Notes: generated from the letters alone by a model not told the origin. A stretch of DNA of 64,000 bases from Clitopilus passeckerianus (GCA_944990035.1 CALYLX010000018.1:1-64000), one strand, 5' to 3'. Positions 34,326 to 46,671 are shown, counted from the first letter of the stretch. Numbers and translations are program-made.

Positions 34326-36942
34326 ATGCTTGACTATGTTATGACCATAGACTCGGATACGGAAGAACAACATCAGGCAATATCTTCGAAGAAAACTGGC
34401 GAAGATGTCAGCCTTGACCCGGATTTCTCATTCGACATAGCTGGGAACCCATTTACTGACTTTGAAGATCCATTTGCCGCAAACGATACTCTCAAACTGA
34501 GCTCGAAACCGGTCAGTTCTCGTCGATGTGCCTCTGCAATAATTCTGAACGATTTTAGGAAGCAGTATCAATTGACGAAATTATTGCAAAGCGCTCGGTT
34601 AATCGAAAACGGAAATTGGGTCTGGACTCCGATTCAGATGGATTTAGCGAGGAAGACGATGAAGATGAGGGGGACCAGGATGAAGAGGACCAGTTCAGTG
34701 ACGCGGGAGGCTACCCTAGTGGGGACGAAGATGAGGAACTGAACGGAGGTGGGGATGAAGACGATGCTGAATCTGCGGATGCTCTAGATGAAGAGGGCAG
34801 CTCGTCTGACGAATCTGAAGAGGAGACCCAAGCGGAAAAAGAGCGCAAGGCGGCCTTCTTTGACTCTGAGCATACTCAAAACGAAGCTCACAAAACATTT
34901 GTTTCAATGAACCTGTCCCGTCCGGTGCTCAAAGCCTTGACCTCTCTCGGCTTCCAACAACCTACACCTATTCAGAGTGCGACAATTCCCGTTGCACTTT
35001 TGGGTAAAGATGTCGTGGGGAATGCAGTCACCGGTTCTGGCAAAACTGCAGCCTTTGTAATCCCTATCATAGAGCGCCTACTCTATCGTGACAAGGGAAA
35101 ACATGCCGCAGCAACTAGATGCATTATTCTCTGCCCCACCCGAGAGTTGGCCGTTCAGTGTTATGAAGTCGGGACAAAACTCGCCGCCCACACAGACATC
35201 CGGCTGTGCCTCATAGTTGGTAAGTCAATAAACTCCTCTTTGAAGTCTGCTAACGTGGGTTCCAGGTGGCCTTTCACTGAAATCCCAGGAGGCATCTCTC
35301 CGAACCCGCCCAGACATCGTGATAGCAACACCCGGTCGACTGATTGACCATATCCGCAACTCTCCATCTTTCTCTGTAGATGCATTGGACGTCCTCGTGC
35401 TCGACGAAGCTGACCGAATGCTTTCCGAAGGGTTCGCAGACGAACTTAATGAAATCATCAACTCATGCCCGAAATCCCGCCAAACCATGCTGTTTTCTGC
35501 AACAATGACCGACTCGGTAGATGAGCTCGTCAGGATGTCACTCAACAAGCCCGTTCGTCTGTTCGTTGATCCCAAGAAAAGCACTGCCAAAGGGCTCGTG
35601 CAAGAATTTGTTCGTGTGCGGTCAACGAAGGAATCAGAACGTTCTGCTATTCTGGTTGCACTTTGTAAACGAGTCTTCAAGTCGAACGTTATCGTTTTCC
35701 TCCGAAGCAAACGCTTGGCTCACCAGATGCGGATAGTCTTCGGTTTGCTGGGTATGAGTTGTGAGGAACTTCATGGCGATCTTACTCAGGAGCAGGTCAG
35801 TACATCTAGAAATCCTTGTTCGCGGTGGTTGACTTGAACTTGTGTTATTACAGCGCTTGAATGCATTGCAACATTTCCGTGACGGCCGAGCCGATTTCCT
35901 AATGGCCACCGACCTTGCATCCCGTGGTCTGGACATCAAGGGGGTACAAACTGTTATCAACTATGATATGCCCAGCCAACTTGCACAATATTTGCACCGT
36001 GTGGGCCGAACGGCACGTGCTGGGAAGAAAGGACGGTATGTGGGTACAAAAAATTACAGTCGTTTCCTGCTAACATAGACCTTAAGATCGTTAACTTTGG
36101 TGGGTGAAGCCGACCGTAAATTTCTAAAAACTGCAATCAAGCATGCCAGCGACCAAGGCCGGGTGAGGCATCGCGTCATACCCGCTGATGTTATTTCAAG
36201 GTGGTCCGCAAAGTTGGAGGGCTTGAAGGATGAGATTTCTTCAATATTACTAGAAGAGAAGGAGCAGAAGCAGGTTCGTGTCTCTAATTACGCACTGTCA
36301 CCTCGTATTCTGATAAAGCTCCATGGATCAGATCCGACAAGCAGAAATGGAGTTGAAGAAGGGCGAGAACATGATAGATCATGAAACGGAGATCTTTTCA
36401 CGGCCCGCAAGAACATGGTTTCAGACTAACAAGGAAAAGTCGGTCGCCCAAGGTAGGTCTACCGCCGCTTGTCTGCTCTCGGTCTCTCACTTTGCGAATT
36501 CAGCCGTCAGCAAACAGCAATATGAGAGCGGTCTTCCGGGACAGAAAAAGACAAAGGCGGACGACAAGGATAAGGTGTGTTGACTGTCAGCTTGTTGCTG
36601 TGATGTTGAACGTACTAACTTTCTATCTAGCCGAAACGCGCTAAATTTGCTGGCCTTTCGAGAAGAGCGAAAAGGAGGAAGCTGATTGCAGAAGAGGATA
36701 AACAGGAAGGGGGTGGGATGGGAATCAACGCTGCAATTCGATCCGCGAAAAAAGCTGCTCGCCCGACCAAATTACAGACGTTCAAACAATCAAGTGAACG
36801 CACGCAGGCATCGGGGAAAACCAAAAAGGACAAGGATGGTTTTAGCCAAGATATGGGGCATAGGTCACGACCGACCAGCTCGAATGGCAGCAGCAGGAAG
36901 ACAGTGAAGGCGAAGAAAGGAAAGTCAAAACGGCCGCATTAG
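34326..36942 (+). CDS. DRS1: DRS1/DDX27 DEAD-box RNA helicase
   Basis: Eight exons: 34326..34511, 34559..35219, 35266..35795, 35854..36035, 36087..36273, 36332..36452, 36504..36574, 36631..36942, giving 749 residues. The N-terminus [11 protein letters not shown] is typical of Drs1. An acidic Asp/Glu/Ser-rich region (about 80-185) precedes the core: Q motif FQQPTPIQ, motif [25 protein letters not shown], motif [11 protein letters not shown], motif [17 protein letters not shown] and motif [16 protein letters not shown]. The C-terminus is Lys/Arg-rich ([14 protein letters not shown]). Drs1 acts in the nucleolus on pre-60S particles. All helicase motifs are intact. Confidence 0.95.
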
Positions 36943-37113
36943 GGCTTGTTGACATATCAAGTAATTACTATACATGTAGCTATACGCAGTTCGTTTGTCG
37001 TATGATAGAATGCTCGTGCATTCATGTTCTGATCCGTCTCACCAAAGTATGCAACGCGTTGACACGCGTTTTGTGTGACCGCGATTTCGTTGTTTGATCT
37101 CGCCAAAGCCACG

Positions 37114-40100
37114 ATGAGCTTCGCCTGCCTTGGTACACTTCAGATACCATCTCCCAGTAAACTCTTTAGGTCTGCCTGCTGTCCCGACAAGGATCTCATC
37201 GTACTCGTATCACGTCTTGCGGGACAAGATAGGTTAGCCCTCTGGAACTATAGTCAGGGGTCGAAGATTTGGGAGGTAAATCTGGGAGGCAATGAGGGTG
37301 CCGTCGTCGAGGTCGTCGGGTTGGCTTGGAGTCCAGATGGTAAGATGACTTCGAGTCCCAACTGATACTTCGTGATTTACGCGTTCTAGGACAATCAATT
37401 GCTGTAGCCCAAGAACCACCACAAGTTACTATTCATTCTGTTCAAGACGGATCTAGGCTGCTTAAGCTACCATTTGAGAACGCCGGTGACTTCAACACCC
37501 CTTCGGTCACCGGAATATGGTGGTTTAAAGATGGAGAACCTCTTAGTAGAATCGTTCCCGATGTTTTTCGAAGAGGAAACATTATTGCAAGTACTCGTGA
37601 ACTCATCCTAGCAATCTCGATGCTAATACCTTAGCATCGAACTAGACGGGTTCTGCCCAGAGTGTATTTCGCGCTTTACCACGATTGGACCCCTTTCAAC
37701 CTGAGGCGTCGAGAGTAACGTATGTTCAGACAGGCTGCAGCTCCCTATTGCACTGACACCAGTGTACCTAGGGCAACCGATCTCTTCGCCTTTCAGGGAT
37801 CCCAGACAAAGTCACCGACCAAATCTGTTGATATGCCCGATTTCATTGAGAAATGGCCCAAATTTACCGTGGCTCCCTTCCTGGACAACCTATATGCCAC
37901 TTCTCCTGAAACTAAAACCGCCGAACAGGATGGAGTAGTGGATACGCTCAACAGGAACAGTTTGCTACTTGTCGCTGCAAAATATGGAGATATACACCTA
38001 TTTGTCGATGGTGCCTTCCCTATAGGAGCCATCTCACTTGGGGTTGATATCGTTGCATCTGTCTCTCGGGACCCTGAGGAACCTGTCTTGAGTGTTCATC
38101 CTGGAGCCATCCAGGGAACCAGACCAGTTCACATATCATTGCATCCCGCTCTTATCAATATACCTCTGATTGGATCGCGCAAAACAAGGGACCTTGGAGA
38201 GCTGTCTACACTGGCGAGGGAGCTGACGTCTTATGTTCTCAGAGTAGTGAAGGATATGAAAGCAAGTTGGTTTGGCTCGGAATCAACGACAGGGGCCCGT
38301 GAATTGGGGCCAAAGTGGGTTGAGGCTCTAGAATCTCGTCAACGGAACCAATTCGGCCGTATGATCTCTAGATTCTATTTGCTTCAGCAACTGACTCGTT
38401 TTCAGAACAGGAGCCTGACGGAATACTGGACCTAACCGCCTTGCTTGTGACCGGTCGGGCATCGGATTCTCTGCTCGATTTTTTAGGGAGCGGGGAACAC
38501 ATGAGTGAAAGGGTCCGTTTCGAGGTGTTTCCTAGCTGAACGGCGCTCAGCTCGTCTGTAGGGCCTTCGCAAATGGGAGACAACCATGATCGAGGTACTC
38601 ATCAAGATTCGAGAATTTTCCGAGTACCGCATCTCGCCAGCTTGTCAGCGACTCTACCTGATTCTGGAAGAACTTAAAGGCTGGGAGCAACTGTGGGTGT
38701 TCTAATGTGAATCAGTCGATGGGTGGCTCAAGCGCATGCCCAAGGCCCCAATTCTCTGCTTTCCAGCTATCAAAGCTAGATATAGAAGAGAGCATGGACA
38801 TGACGCGTCAAATGATCCTGTTGACTGCTTCACTGGTCTCCTATGTTCGAAGGGAGCTGGATTGGTTCAAGGAGTTTATTAACTGGTTGAAGTTTGGTAA
38901 GATACTTCCAGCTGAGAAAACCATGTCTGACTTGAACTGCAGAAACTCTAGCCGCCAATCCTAGTACCGAAAGTCCACCGCAACCTAGACATGATGCTCT
39001 GGAAGTCAATGGCTATGTCACGCACAGCCTAGCGAAAAACTCTATTGACACGTGGTTTGAAGGCCCAGCGCCCAAGGTGCACAGTGAGCCTGAAGCCGAT
39101 TCAAAAGATCCGAGCACAGTTTCTGCAGCGCTTCGACGAGCATGGTCAGCAGTGGACGATCCGTCTTGGAATCCGATGCTGGTCAGGAGCTTCTTCTTCG
39201 GAAATATGCGACAGCTATCTGACTGACACCCTTTCCAGCCTGCAAGTAGCTCTAGCGAGTCCGCAACGAATAATCTTGATGCACTGGCAAACCAGCTTGC
39301 TTGCCACTGTAAGAATATGTTTACGATCGCTGCAAGTGCACCTTGCCGTTCATCGTCCGTCTTCTGGGGCTCCATCTCCTTAGAAAAGCTCAGACCAAAT
39401 GCCCGAGACGGTGGCGAAGAACCGATTCCAATCCGAGAGATAATCGTTGAACAAACACAAGTATGATCAAATTCATCAAGATCCGGATTGGGGACACTGA
39501 ATCCTCTGAATTGGCAGTATCTGGCAATACCTCTGGTCTCTCAAGATCAATCATGTCGTATGTTTATTGGCGAGAAGTATCGGTGTATGACTAACATCAT
39601 GCTCCAGTTTGCTTGGGAAGAATAGAATCTTACGATCGAGTTGGAGACGCGTCCCATCAGGTCGGTGTTGCCCTGGTGGAAAGGACACTTTCGGTCGACG
39701 GAGAGAAGGTTGAGTTTGACTTACTGGATGCCGACTTCTTCGACGACCACAGCCTGATAGCTGTATTCCAACTGCGTGGACAGAAAGGTGCGCATTCGCC
39801 CCGTTCCAACAGATCTATGCTAATTGATCTGATACAGCCTCTCCAATCATCGGTGTTCTGGAATACGACAATCTGGAGTTCTATCCAATCCAGCCGGATA
39901 TCCCGGGTGCCATGTTAACGCGGCAGGACTTGGTCGCTGCAGCGACGGCTCACGTGGAGGCAGGGCAGGTAAGTCCAGAAAGAATGTCGGAATTCTCGTT
40001 CTGAGGGCATCCTCCAGATGTCATTGTTGATAGATAGCTTCAAGCACACGCAAGAGTTGATGGGTCTGAAGGCCGACACCGTTTCTCTGGCTCTGAATGG

Positions 40101-40218
40101 AAGGCTAGGTCGGAGAGTGGCGTGTGTTCTCGACTGTCAGGGAACTACGCTTCAGTCGTTTGACATGGAAGGTGGTTCCGGTGGTACAGAAGATTCAGAT
40201 GAAGAAGAGAGAGCTTAG
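37114..40218 (+). CDS. APC4: APC4, anaphase-promoting complex subunit 4
   Basis: Thirteen exons: 37114..37339, 37390..37586, 37646..37719, 37772..38358, 38406..38512, 38562..38696, 38767..38896, 38943..39181, 39239..39460, 39518..39557, 39608..39787, 39838..39968, 40018..40218, giving 822 residues, a normal APC4 length. The N-terminus has the APC4 WD40-like start (CPDKDLIVLVSRLAGQDRLA, VVGLAWSPDGQSIAVA) and NIITGSAQSVFRALPRLDP. The central APC4 domain (IEVLIKIREFSEYRISPACQ, DMTRQMILLTASLVSYVRR) is followed by an acidic C-terminus. It scaffolds the APC/C ubiquitin ligase. Intron 2 (37587..37645) uses a GC donor (ATT|GCAAGT), the only frame-keeping option. The junction near 39557 is less certain. 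Confidence 0.88.
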
Positions 40219-40418
40219 GATACAGCCGATCCAAGCCATCCGATTGCAATAAGGGAAACAACTTGTTCCGTGTGAGAAGTGTGTGCATCATTCCGGCAAG
40301 GAAGCTGGGCTACTCCTAATAAACTAGGATCTAGCTGTTTTTGGTAGGAAGAATGATTGCAGATATTGCGGTGAGAAAAATAAGCGTCGACACAGCAACG
40401 CCAAACCTCGACGATCAT

Positions 40419-40427
40419 CTTTTTGTG
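40419..40427 (+). repeat. left target-site duplication, CTTTTTGTG
   Basis: The 9 bp CTTTTTGTG directly precedes the left end of transposon copy 1 and recurs at 52307-52315, directly after the right end of copy 2. The pair therefore looks like a single insertion of a dimer. Confidence 0.85.
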
Positions 40428-40457
40428 GGCACTTTAACTATAGTTGGGGGTTCGCGA
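40428..40457. repeat. left terminal inverted repeat, copy 1
   Basis: 30 bp end, beginning GGCACTTTAACTATAGTTGG. It pairs with 46333-46362 in 26 of 30 positions. Confidence 0.9.
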
Positions 40458-40730
40458 AGCGTTTCGAAAAAATTAATTAATTAATTGCCGATGGAGCGAG
40501 GGAGAACGGAAATTAATTGATGAGGTACATGTACTACCGTATCGTAGCAACCACCAGCCCGACGAGACCAAAGAAATCGGCAGGAAATCAGTGAACGGGT
40601 AGCCTTACCAAAGAAAAGTATTGATTATATTGCAATTGAGTATCGGAATGCGTTTCGTAGACTGCAAAATGTTTTCCGAGTCAGAATTAGCACTTGAACA
40701 CCTACACAGACAGAAATATCAAACATACCT

Positions 40731-43700
40731 TCATGAACCGCTTGCACTGGAGCCAGCAAAGTTTGGACAGTAGTGTTCTCCGCCTCTCCTTACATTTGTC
40801 TCCGCCACAGCAAAGACAAGTTCGGGGCTTGTGGTACATCACCCGTGATAGGCCCAAGTTTGGACCTGGATGAAAATCACTTGGTTGAGCCCGTTTCTTC
40901 CCCTTGTCACGAGAGCCTGAGGATGCTGACCCTGCAGCCACTGGCAGGGTTTGTTGGAAACGGTGCGCTGAAGAATTCTTGAACACAAGTGCAGTCGGAG
41001 CCTGACTACCAGTGCTGCTTCTAGGTCCACTCTGCTCTGCCGGTGGGTTGGATGTATTGATCATTGTCCAGTCAGCGGGTATAGCTGGACGTGGTAGCGG
41101 GAGAGCCGTGATTTGAGCAGCAACCAGAGTACGCTCAGCAATTGGGATAGGTGGGATAGCAGAGCGGTCTGGAGTAAGATTAGAGGCAACTTGCTGGAAT
41201 GTAGCACGATAGGGTTCGAAGCTGTTCTTCTCATTTCTTGTTTCCAACCATGATTTATAGAAGTTCTTCAAGTGTTCAGGAAGCTAATGGAACAAATATG
41301 GAGCACTTAGTTAGTACTATCAACGTATGTTCAAGTACTACATAGACATACCTTGTAGAACACTTTTACTCTGTCAGATTTTGCAGACCATTGAGCGGTC
41401 AATGTTATCCAATTTGGCTTTAAACCATGTGTAAAGGGACCATCCGGCCTGAGGAACTCTCTGAACAAAGCATGTTCCTCTTGGGTGTGGACGGGAGAAC
41501 AGCAAACCGAGTTTCTTGTTGTATAGCAAGGTTATAGTGGCGGATTTTGTTGTCTTTGGCATGCTGAACGGAAAAGCTGTCCATACCAAGGGTTTGTTTG
41601 GAAGCAGGAGACAGAGGAAGAATACCAAAGGTCTCCCGGGATGGTCGGTAGTTAGTACCGTTGACCCACCCAACAAGAGAAGGTTCCAGGGTAGTTGGGT
41701 CAAACATGTCTCGAGTAACATCGATAAGGTCTGCAAGGTGGTTCCGAGTCCAGATATCAAATGATCCTTGAAACGGCTTTCCTGTGCGGTTTAGAGTCCC
41801 AACCTAAGTAGTTTAGAATGCCACTGTACTAAGCTTGTAAGGATAACAGTACTTACTACAAGGTTGTGATGACTGCAGTAATCACGAAGGAGGTTGGCTG
41901 CAAACTGCGGTGAGGCACAATATGAGCCAAAGCGCCTTGCTATGTTCTGGTGCACCCCACCCTCAACTCCATTTGTGCCCCGAAGACAGTGATAGAGTTG
42001 AAGACCAAACTTGTCTTTGCGATCGGGAGTGTAGAGTTTGACTCCACATGGGTCAGAATAGTAACCCGCATGGATGTTCTCAAGGATGTTCTTTGCCTTC
42101 AAGAATGATGCTTCATTGAAAAGTGGCTGACTGGTTGTCGCATCAACAAGTGGTCCATAGGTACGGATGACCTGTGCAACTCGAGGAGCTAGAACATCGG
42201 CCCGGGGGACAAACCGTCGAACACGCTTCCAGACCCAGTTGGACTTCCAGAGAACCATCTGATCCCAGGTGATACCTTGAGTAGCTAAGAACCGCTCTAC
42301 TGCAGCCTTATCCTCTGGGTCCGGAATGAAAATAGCATCACGAAGAGCCCGGGCAAAGGCATGACGCAGACCATGAGTTCGTGAAATCTTGAACTGATCC
42401 ATAAGATGCCAAATGTCCCCGAGCACTCGTGAGCGTAACTCTGGGTCTGAGTAGAGACCAGAGACGGTAGCTGCAGTAGTGGCAAGGGCAGCCGGGATGT
42501 ATTTGTCTGCCAGAGACATTGCTGCAGAATCAGCAGCTGATGATGCTGTCAACTGCTCGGTCTCCGCATCGTGGCTGATCAATGCTGGCCATTGAAGCCG
42601 CTCAATATCATCCATACTCTCCTCCTCAGATAATAAGGAGGGATCAGGATGGGGCTCAATACCTTCAATAGGATCAGAGTAGGGATCATGGTTGGGAGTG
42701 TAAGGGTGGGGTGGAAGGGGGCAGCGGGGTAAATCACGAACAGGTGCAATACCAAGTGCTATTTGAACATCCCGCATATCACAGAGCATCCGGTAAGGAA
42801 GAGGCTGAGCCACTTCAGAGATAGCTGTGTCCGCTTTCGAGGGTAATAGGGCACCTCGGACCAGGTATGCAGGTTGGATAATGGCCGTAATATTGATGAG
42901 AGTGCGGGTGCGGGTGACGTTCACACCATTGTGCTTCTTGACGCTTGCACGATCTGGTGCAACGTAGCCAATGGCCACAACAGAAGAGCCATCCCGTGAG
43001 AGCAACTTCACCTGAGTGCCAGGAGGGGTGTCAAGGGATATGGGACGCTGTGAGGCCACACTGGTGATGTGCTCTTGGAGGGTCCAGGTTGCATATCCGT
43101 CAAGGCTTGCATACCGAATTGCATCACTGGATAGTTCATCCTCAACCCAGGCTGTACTAATGCGAACAGTTTCATTCTTGGAAATGTATCGCTTCAACAG
43201 AACGCCAACAAGATCCTGCAGAGAGGTGTTGGATCTTTGAGTCAGGTTGCGTTCATGGGCCATAGCGCCAAGCTCAATGGCTCCAGAAAATGGAGGGATG
43301 TCACGTTTTGTGTCAAACCCACAGTTTTTGAAAAGCCGGGTGAAGTCAGCTTTAATATGGACACCGTATTTTCGGATCCGAGGGCTTCGAAGCAAGGCCA
43401 GCAAGGCTGAGGGAGGGTTGAGGTATCCAGTGGCTGTAAGAGGAAGTTTTGAAAGCTATAAAGTATTTAATTGATGAACATAGTTGCAGTCAATGCAGCT
43501 TACACAAATAAGATAAATCTTCTTATCCACAACAAGTGTAACAACGGCAACGTAACCCTGGATTCCTTCATCGACCGGCCATTCCATGTCCATCCCCACA
43601 TCAAAGTATTCTCCATCTCCAAGCCGACTAACCTGCTCCATTACGAGATTCATCTGGAAGGTGATCTGGAATGATGACTCCAGAATAACGATTGTCCAGT

Positions 43701-46259
43701 CCAAAGGTATGACAAGGGCATCCAGTGTAGTCGATGACAGTATAGGCTTGACATCACGACGAAGAGACGGAAACACTTTCTCGAGCTCTGCCTTGTCACC
43801 CCGAACATTATCTGTGAAGACCAGTTCAATATCATCATGGCCATACTCTCGAAGAGAGTGAGGAATGGTTGCCAATGCCGGCATGAACTGGTTGTGGGCC
43901 TTTGTGGGAGTGAGGGTCATGGTTCGAACCTCGTTGTACTCATTGATGCCGGTATGTAGAGCACCAAAAACGGGCTCGCCGTTCACCTTCCCGATGTGCT
44001 TCGAACCTGGAAAACAACGAGCACCTTGATAAGCACCCATATGATGTGTTGGAGAAAGGTTCATACCTTGAAACTGTGGTCTATCGTCAGTATCCGGCAA
44101 GACAGCATTGCCATATGTTGGTCGATCTCGCATGCATGTCTTTCCATAAATGCATTGTAGAGATCTCCAAAGTAGCGCCCTGAGGGGACGTAACCTGCAT
44201 ACTTAGCACGGTCATTCCACAGCCCAAACCGGGGATGCTGCACTAGCAGTCCTCTTATGGACTCAGTTTCCATCCGACTTTTCACGAGCTCGTAGTACAG
44301 CAGCTGGAGTTTTTCATGGCGACGAATGTAGAATGTACGAATCATGGCCGCAAAGGGAGATGGCCCATGACCGCGTTGAAAGCTGGATCGAAGGAGAGCA
44401 ATCAGGCGGTCGGTAACACCGCAACGATGAGTGAGGTAGAATGTGAATTGTGAGGCAACAGCAGGGGGAAGGGCATCGAGGAGGGCGGGTGACCAGCTTT
44501 GATAAGTCTTCTTGCATTCCGAGCGTCCGCACTTATATCGGTACCCGATGATATAGATGTTCTGGTCAATGTCAACAATTCTTCGAGGCGAATCCGTCCA
44601 GCCGTTGAGCTGCAATGCGACAGGTATGTGATTCCCAGCTGTTCGCCCAGCTTTGCGACACTCTGGGCACGGGATGCTCTGGTTGTCGACAAAGAAATGC
44701 GGAAGCCATACGAACCAGGTAGGTTCATAGAAGATCTCGGGTTCAATTTGAAAGATGCGTGCGGCCTTGAAGAGCGGATTTTTTGGCCGAATGAAGAACG
44801 ATCCGTTCTCATAGCAGGATGGCTGCTTGGAACGGTTCCTGTCGGCCTCCTCACGGAGGTGGGTGCAGATTTCCTTGTATTTGGATTTGAGCCAGTGGGG
44901 TAGCGTCGAGTTCGGTTGTTTGCTCGTTGCGGGAGACATCTCGTCGTCGTCTGGGAGGGTCCCGAAGTTGTCTGCTTCGTCCTCTCTGTCCTCTCCTTCG
45001 CCCTGAAAGGCATCCGTGCCACCCACTCCCAAATCCTGGTCCAACCCACCGTCGAAATCATCGAAATCGTAGAAATCGCAAGTGAGCTCCACCGGCTCCG
45101 GTGGAGCTCTAGAAGTTACATCCGGCAGCGGATGTAACTTCCTCTGGTTTGTTGGAGCTGCTGGTGTTCCTGCTGAGCAACGGTTAGCGTCAAAATCCAA
45201 GCAAATAGTGAAATGCAACTCACTGGTGCCGAAAGCGCGATGCTCGTGCCGTACGTCTTTGTCACGTAGCCTGGGGTCGACTACATTGAGTTCTGGGTAG
45301 GAAATAGGTGTTAGCATGCTTATATATCTTCGATAAAGTGAAATGAACATACCTGGATTGGCCGGCTCTTCTGTGAGATCTCTCCCTTCCATCGTGCTCT
45401 TATTGGCAGTTGCCGGCCTCTTTCCTTTCTCTCCAGTCGTGGTATTTGCTTGGTTTGTTACTAAGATATATTATTAGAATGTAAGAGTGTCAATTTTACC
45501 AGAGAACATACATGGTAGTTCAGTAGGTGTGCCATGGCGTTCACTTGCGGCGACGCTGGTAGCACGCGAATGAGAAGAGAAAACCCTAGGTTTGTTAGTC
45601 AGGGAGGCCTTCGAACATATGTTGAGTGATCACATACCTTCGAGCGATATCTGCCTTGTATTTCGAGGCGGATAAATAGCAGGAGATGAGTCGCGAGACT
45701 CGCTGCCTGATCCAGTCTGAGCACGAGACAAGCGCTTGTCAGGGCGCTTGTCAACGGCCGCGCTTGGTGCATTTGGCAAAGGTTCGGCCACTACAACAGG
45801 TGGCGAGGCTGCTGGGGCATGCTGAGCCAAGGGAGTTGTGCCAGGCTCGTTGTCTGTAGGTGGGATGGATCAGAATCTCGTTTGGTTGCTCTTACACGTG
45901 CGTGAACGTACCAGGAGCCGTGATTGGCTGGCAAGAGGCCTCGACAGCCTTGTTATGGGCGTCTGATTGATGGAAGCAGCTGTCAGCGCTGCGTGGACTG
46001 AATAAGGTTGCCAACACTCACCTGGAGCCGTGCTCGATGCTGCCACCCTGGCCTTTGCAGGTCGGCCAACGGGCCTTCCGGTCGCGGAAGGGGCGCCTTT
46101 CCTATTCTTGGTCCCTTTCGGGCGTCCTGGACCGCGTTTGGTCCTTTCAGTCGCGTCTTGCTCCATAAGAGGACGTGCTGATTGTTGGTTGTCGTGAGCT
46201 GGTCGTCGTTGACAGATGGCCGCCTCCTCATTGCCTAAATTAGTAGTTAGCCGGAACAT
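40731..46259 (-). pseudogene. transposase-exonuclease gene of copy 1, four frameshifts
   Basis: Same gene as in copy 2, offset by 5,941-5,944 bp. In order it encodes AT-hooks (GPGRPKGTKN), an acidic linker, a Cys-rich region (CPECRKAG, CGRSECKK), an RNase H-like segment (ILTIDHSFK at about 44069-44090; LVFTDN at about 43807-43825) and a DEDD-type exonuclease. The exonuclease motifs are VGMDMEW (about 43581-43601), HIKADFTRLFK (about 43335-43363) and YASLDGYATW (about 43081-43116). A C-terminal knuckle starts CLCCGGDKCK. The frame is broken by loss of one base in the T-run of exon 4, loss of a C at GTTCCG just after DHSFK, a one-base deficit in a C-run of the penultimate exon (shared with copy 2), and loss of CC in the last exon. 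Removing the exon 4 break is needed to reach the rest in frame. Confidence 0.8.
45084..45138. repeat. paired perfect palindromes inside the transposon gene, copy 1
   Basis: Two perfect inverted repeats lie 5 bp apart: 45084-45095 with 45098-45109 (12 bp arms, 2 bp loop, GAGCTCCACCGG) and 45115-45124 with 45129-45138 (10 bp arms, 4 bp loop, GTTACATCCG). They are in coding sequence between the acidic linker and the start of the ordered part. Confidence 0.85.
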
Positions 46260-46332
46260 TAATAGTTAGCCGGAACACGAGGACTTAAAGTTACTCAAAA
46301 GAGTAAGTAGACTTAAATTAATAAATTAAGTC

Positions 46333-46362
46333 TCGCGGGCCCCCAGCCATAGTTAAAGTGCC
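46333..46362. repeat. right terminal inverted repeat, copy 1
   Basis: Inverted partner of 40428-40457. It ends AGTTAAAGTGCC on the plus strand. Confidence 0.9.
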
Positions 46363-46368
46363 CTTTTT
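46363..46368. other. 6 bp spacer between the two transposon copies
   Basis: CTTTTT separates the right end of copy 1 from the left end of copy 2. It equals the first six bases of the flanking 9 bp repeat CTTTTTGTG, lacking GTG. Confidence 0.85.
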
Positions 46369-46398
46369 GGCACTTTAACTATAGTTGGGGGTTCGCGA
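46369..46398. repeat. left terminal inverted repeat, copy 2
   Basis: Identical to 40428-40457. It faces the right end of copy 1 across 6 bp. Confidence 0.9.
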
Positions 46399-46671
46399 AG
46401 CGTTTCGAAAAAATTAATTAATTAATTGCCGATGGAGCGAGGGAGAACGGAAATTAATTGATGAGGTACATGTACTACCGTATCGTAGCAACCACCAGCC
46501 CGACGAGACCAAAGAAATCGGCAGGAAATCAGTGAACGGGTAGCCTTACCAAAGAAAAGTATTGATTATATTGCAATTGAGTATCGGAATGCGTTTCGTA
46601 GACTGCAAAATGTTTTCCGAGTCAGAATTAGCACTTGAACACCTACACAGACAGAAATATCAAACATACCT

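Larger units (their letters stand above)
40428..46362 (-). mobile_element. TIR DNA transposon, copy 1 (5,935 bp)
   Basis: The ends are imperfect inverted repeats: GGCACTTTAACTATAGTTGG at 40428 and, read on the minus strand from 46362, GGCACTTTAACTATGGCTGG. Over 30 bp 26 positions agree, and all four differences are transitions. Inside is one long, multi-intron gene on the minus strand. No reverse transcriptase, integrase zinc finger or tandem LTR is seen. Relative to copy 2 it lacks one A (within 45583-45589), one C at the GG/G difference near 44006, and two bases of a C-run near 40793, and has one extra A in the run near 43964. One G/A substitution lies at 44931. Confidence 0.93.

Noticed and set aside
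37587..37645. GT donor for APC4 intron 2 (GTACTC)
   Set aside because: It leads to an early stop; only the GC donor gives NIITGSAQSVF.
43915..43940. tRNA B-box-like GGTTCGAAC
   Set aside because: Lies in transposon coding sequence and no cloverleaf can be formed around it.
44402..45061. 219-codon minus frame and 134-codon plus frame within the transposon gene
   Set aside because: Shadows of the main exon, which alone carries the Cys-rich and nuclease motifs.
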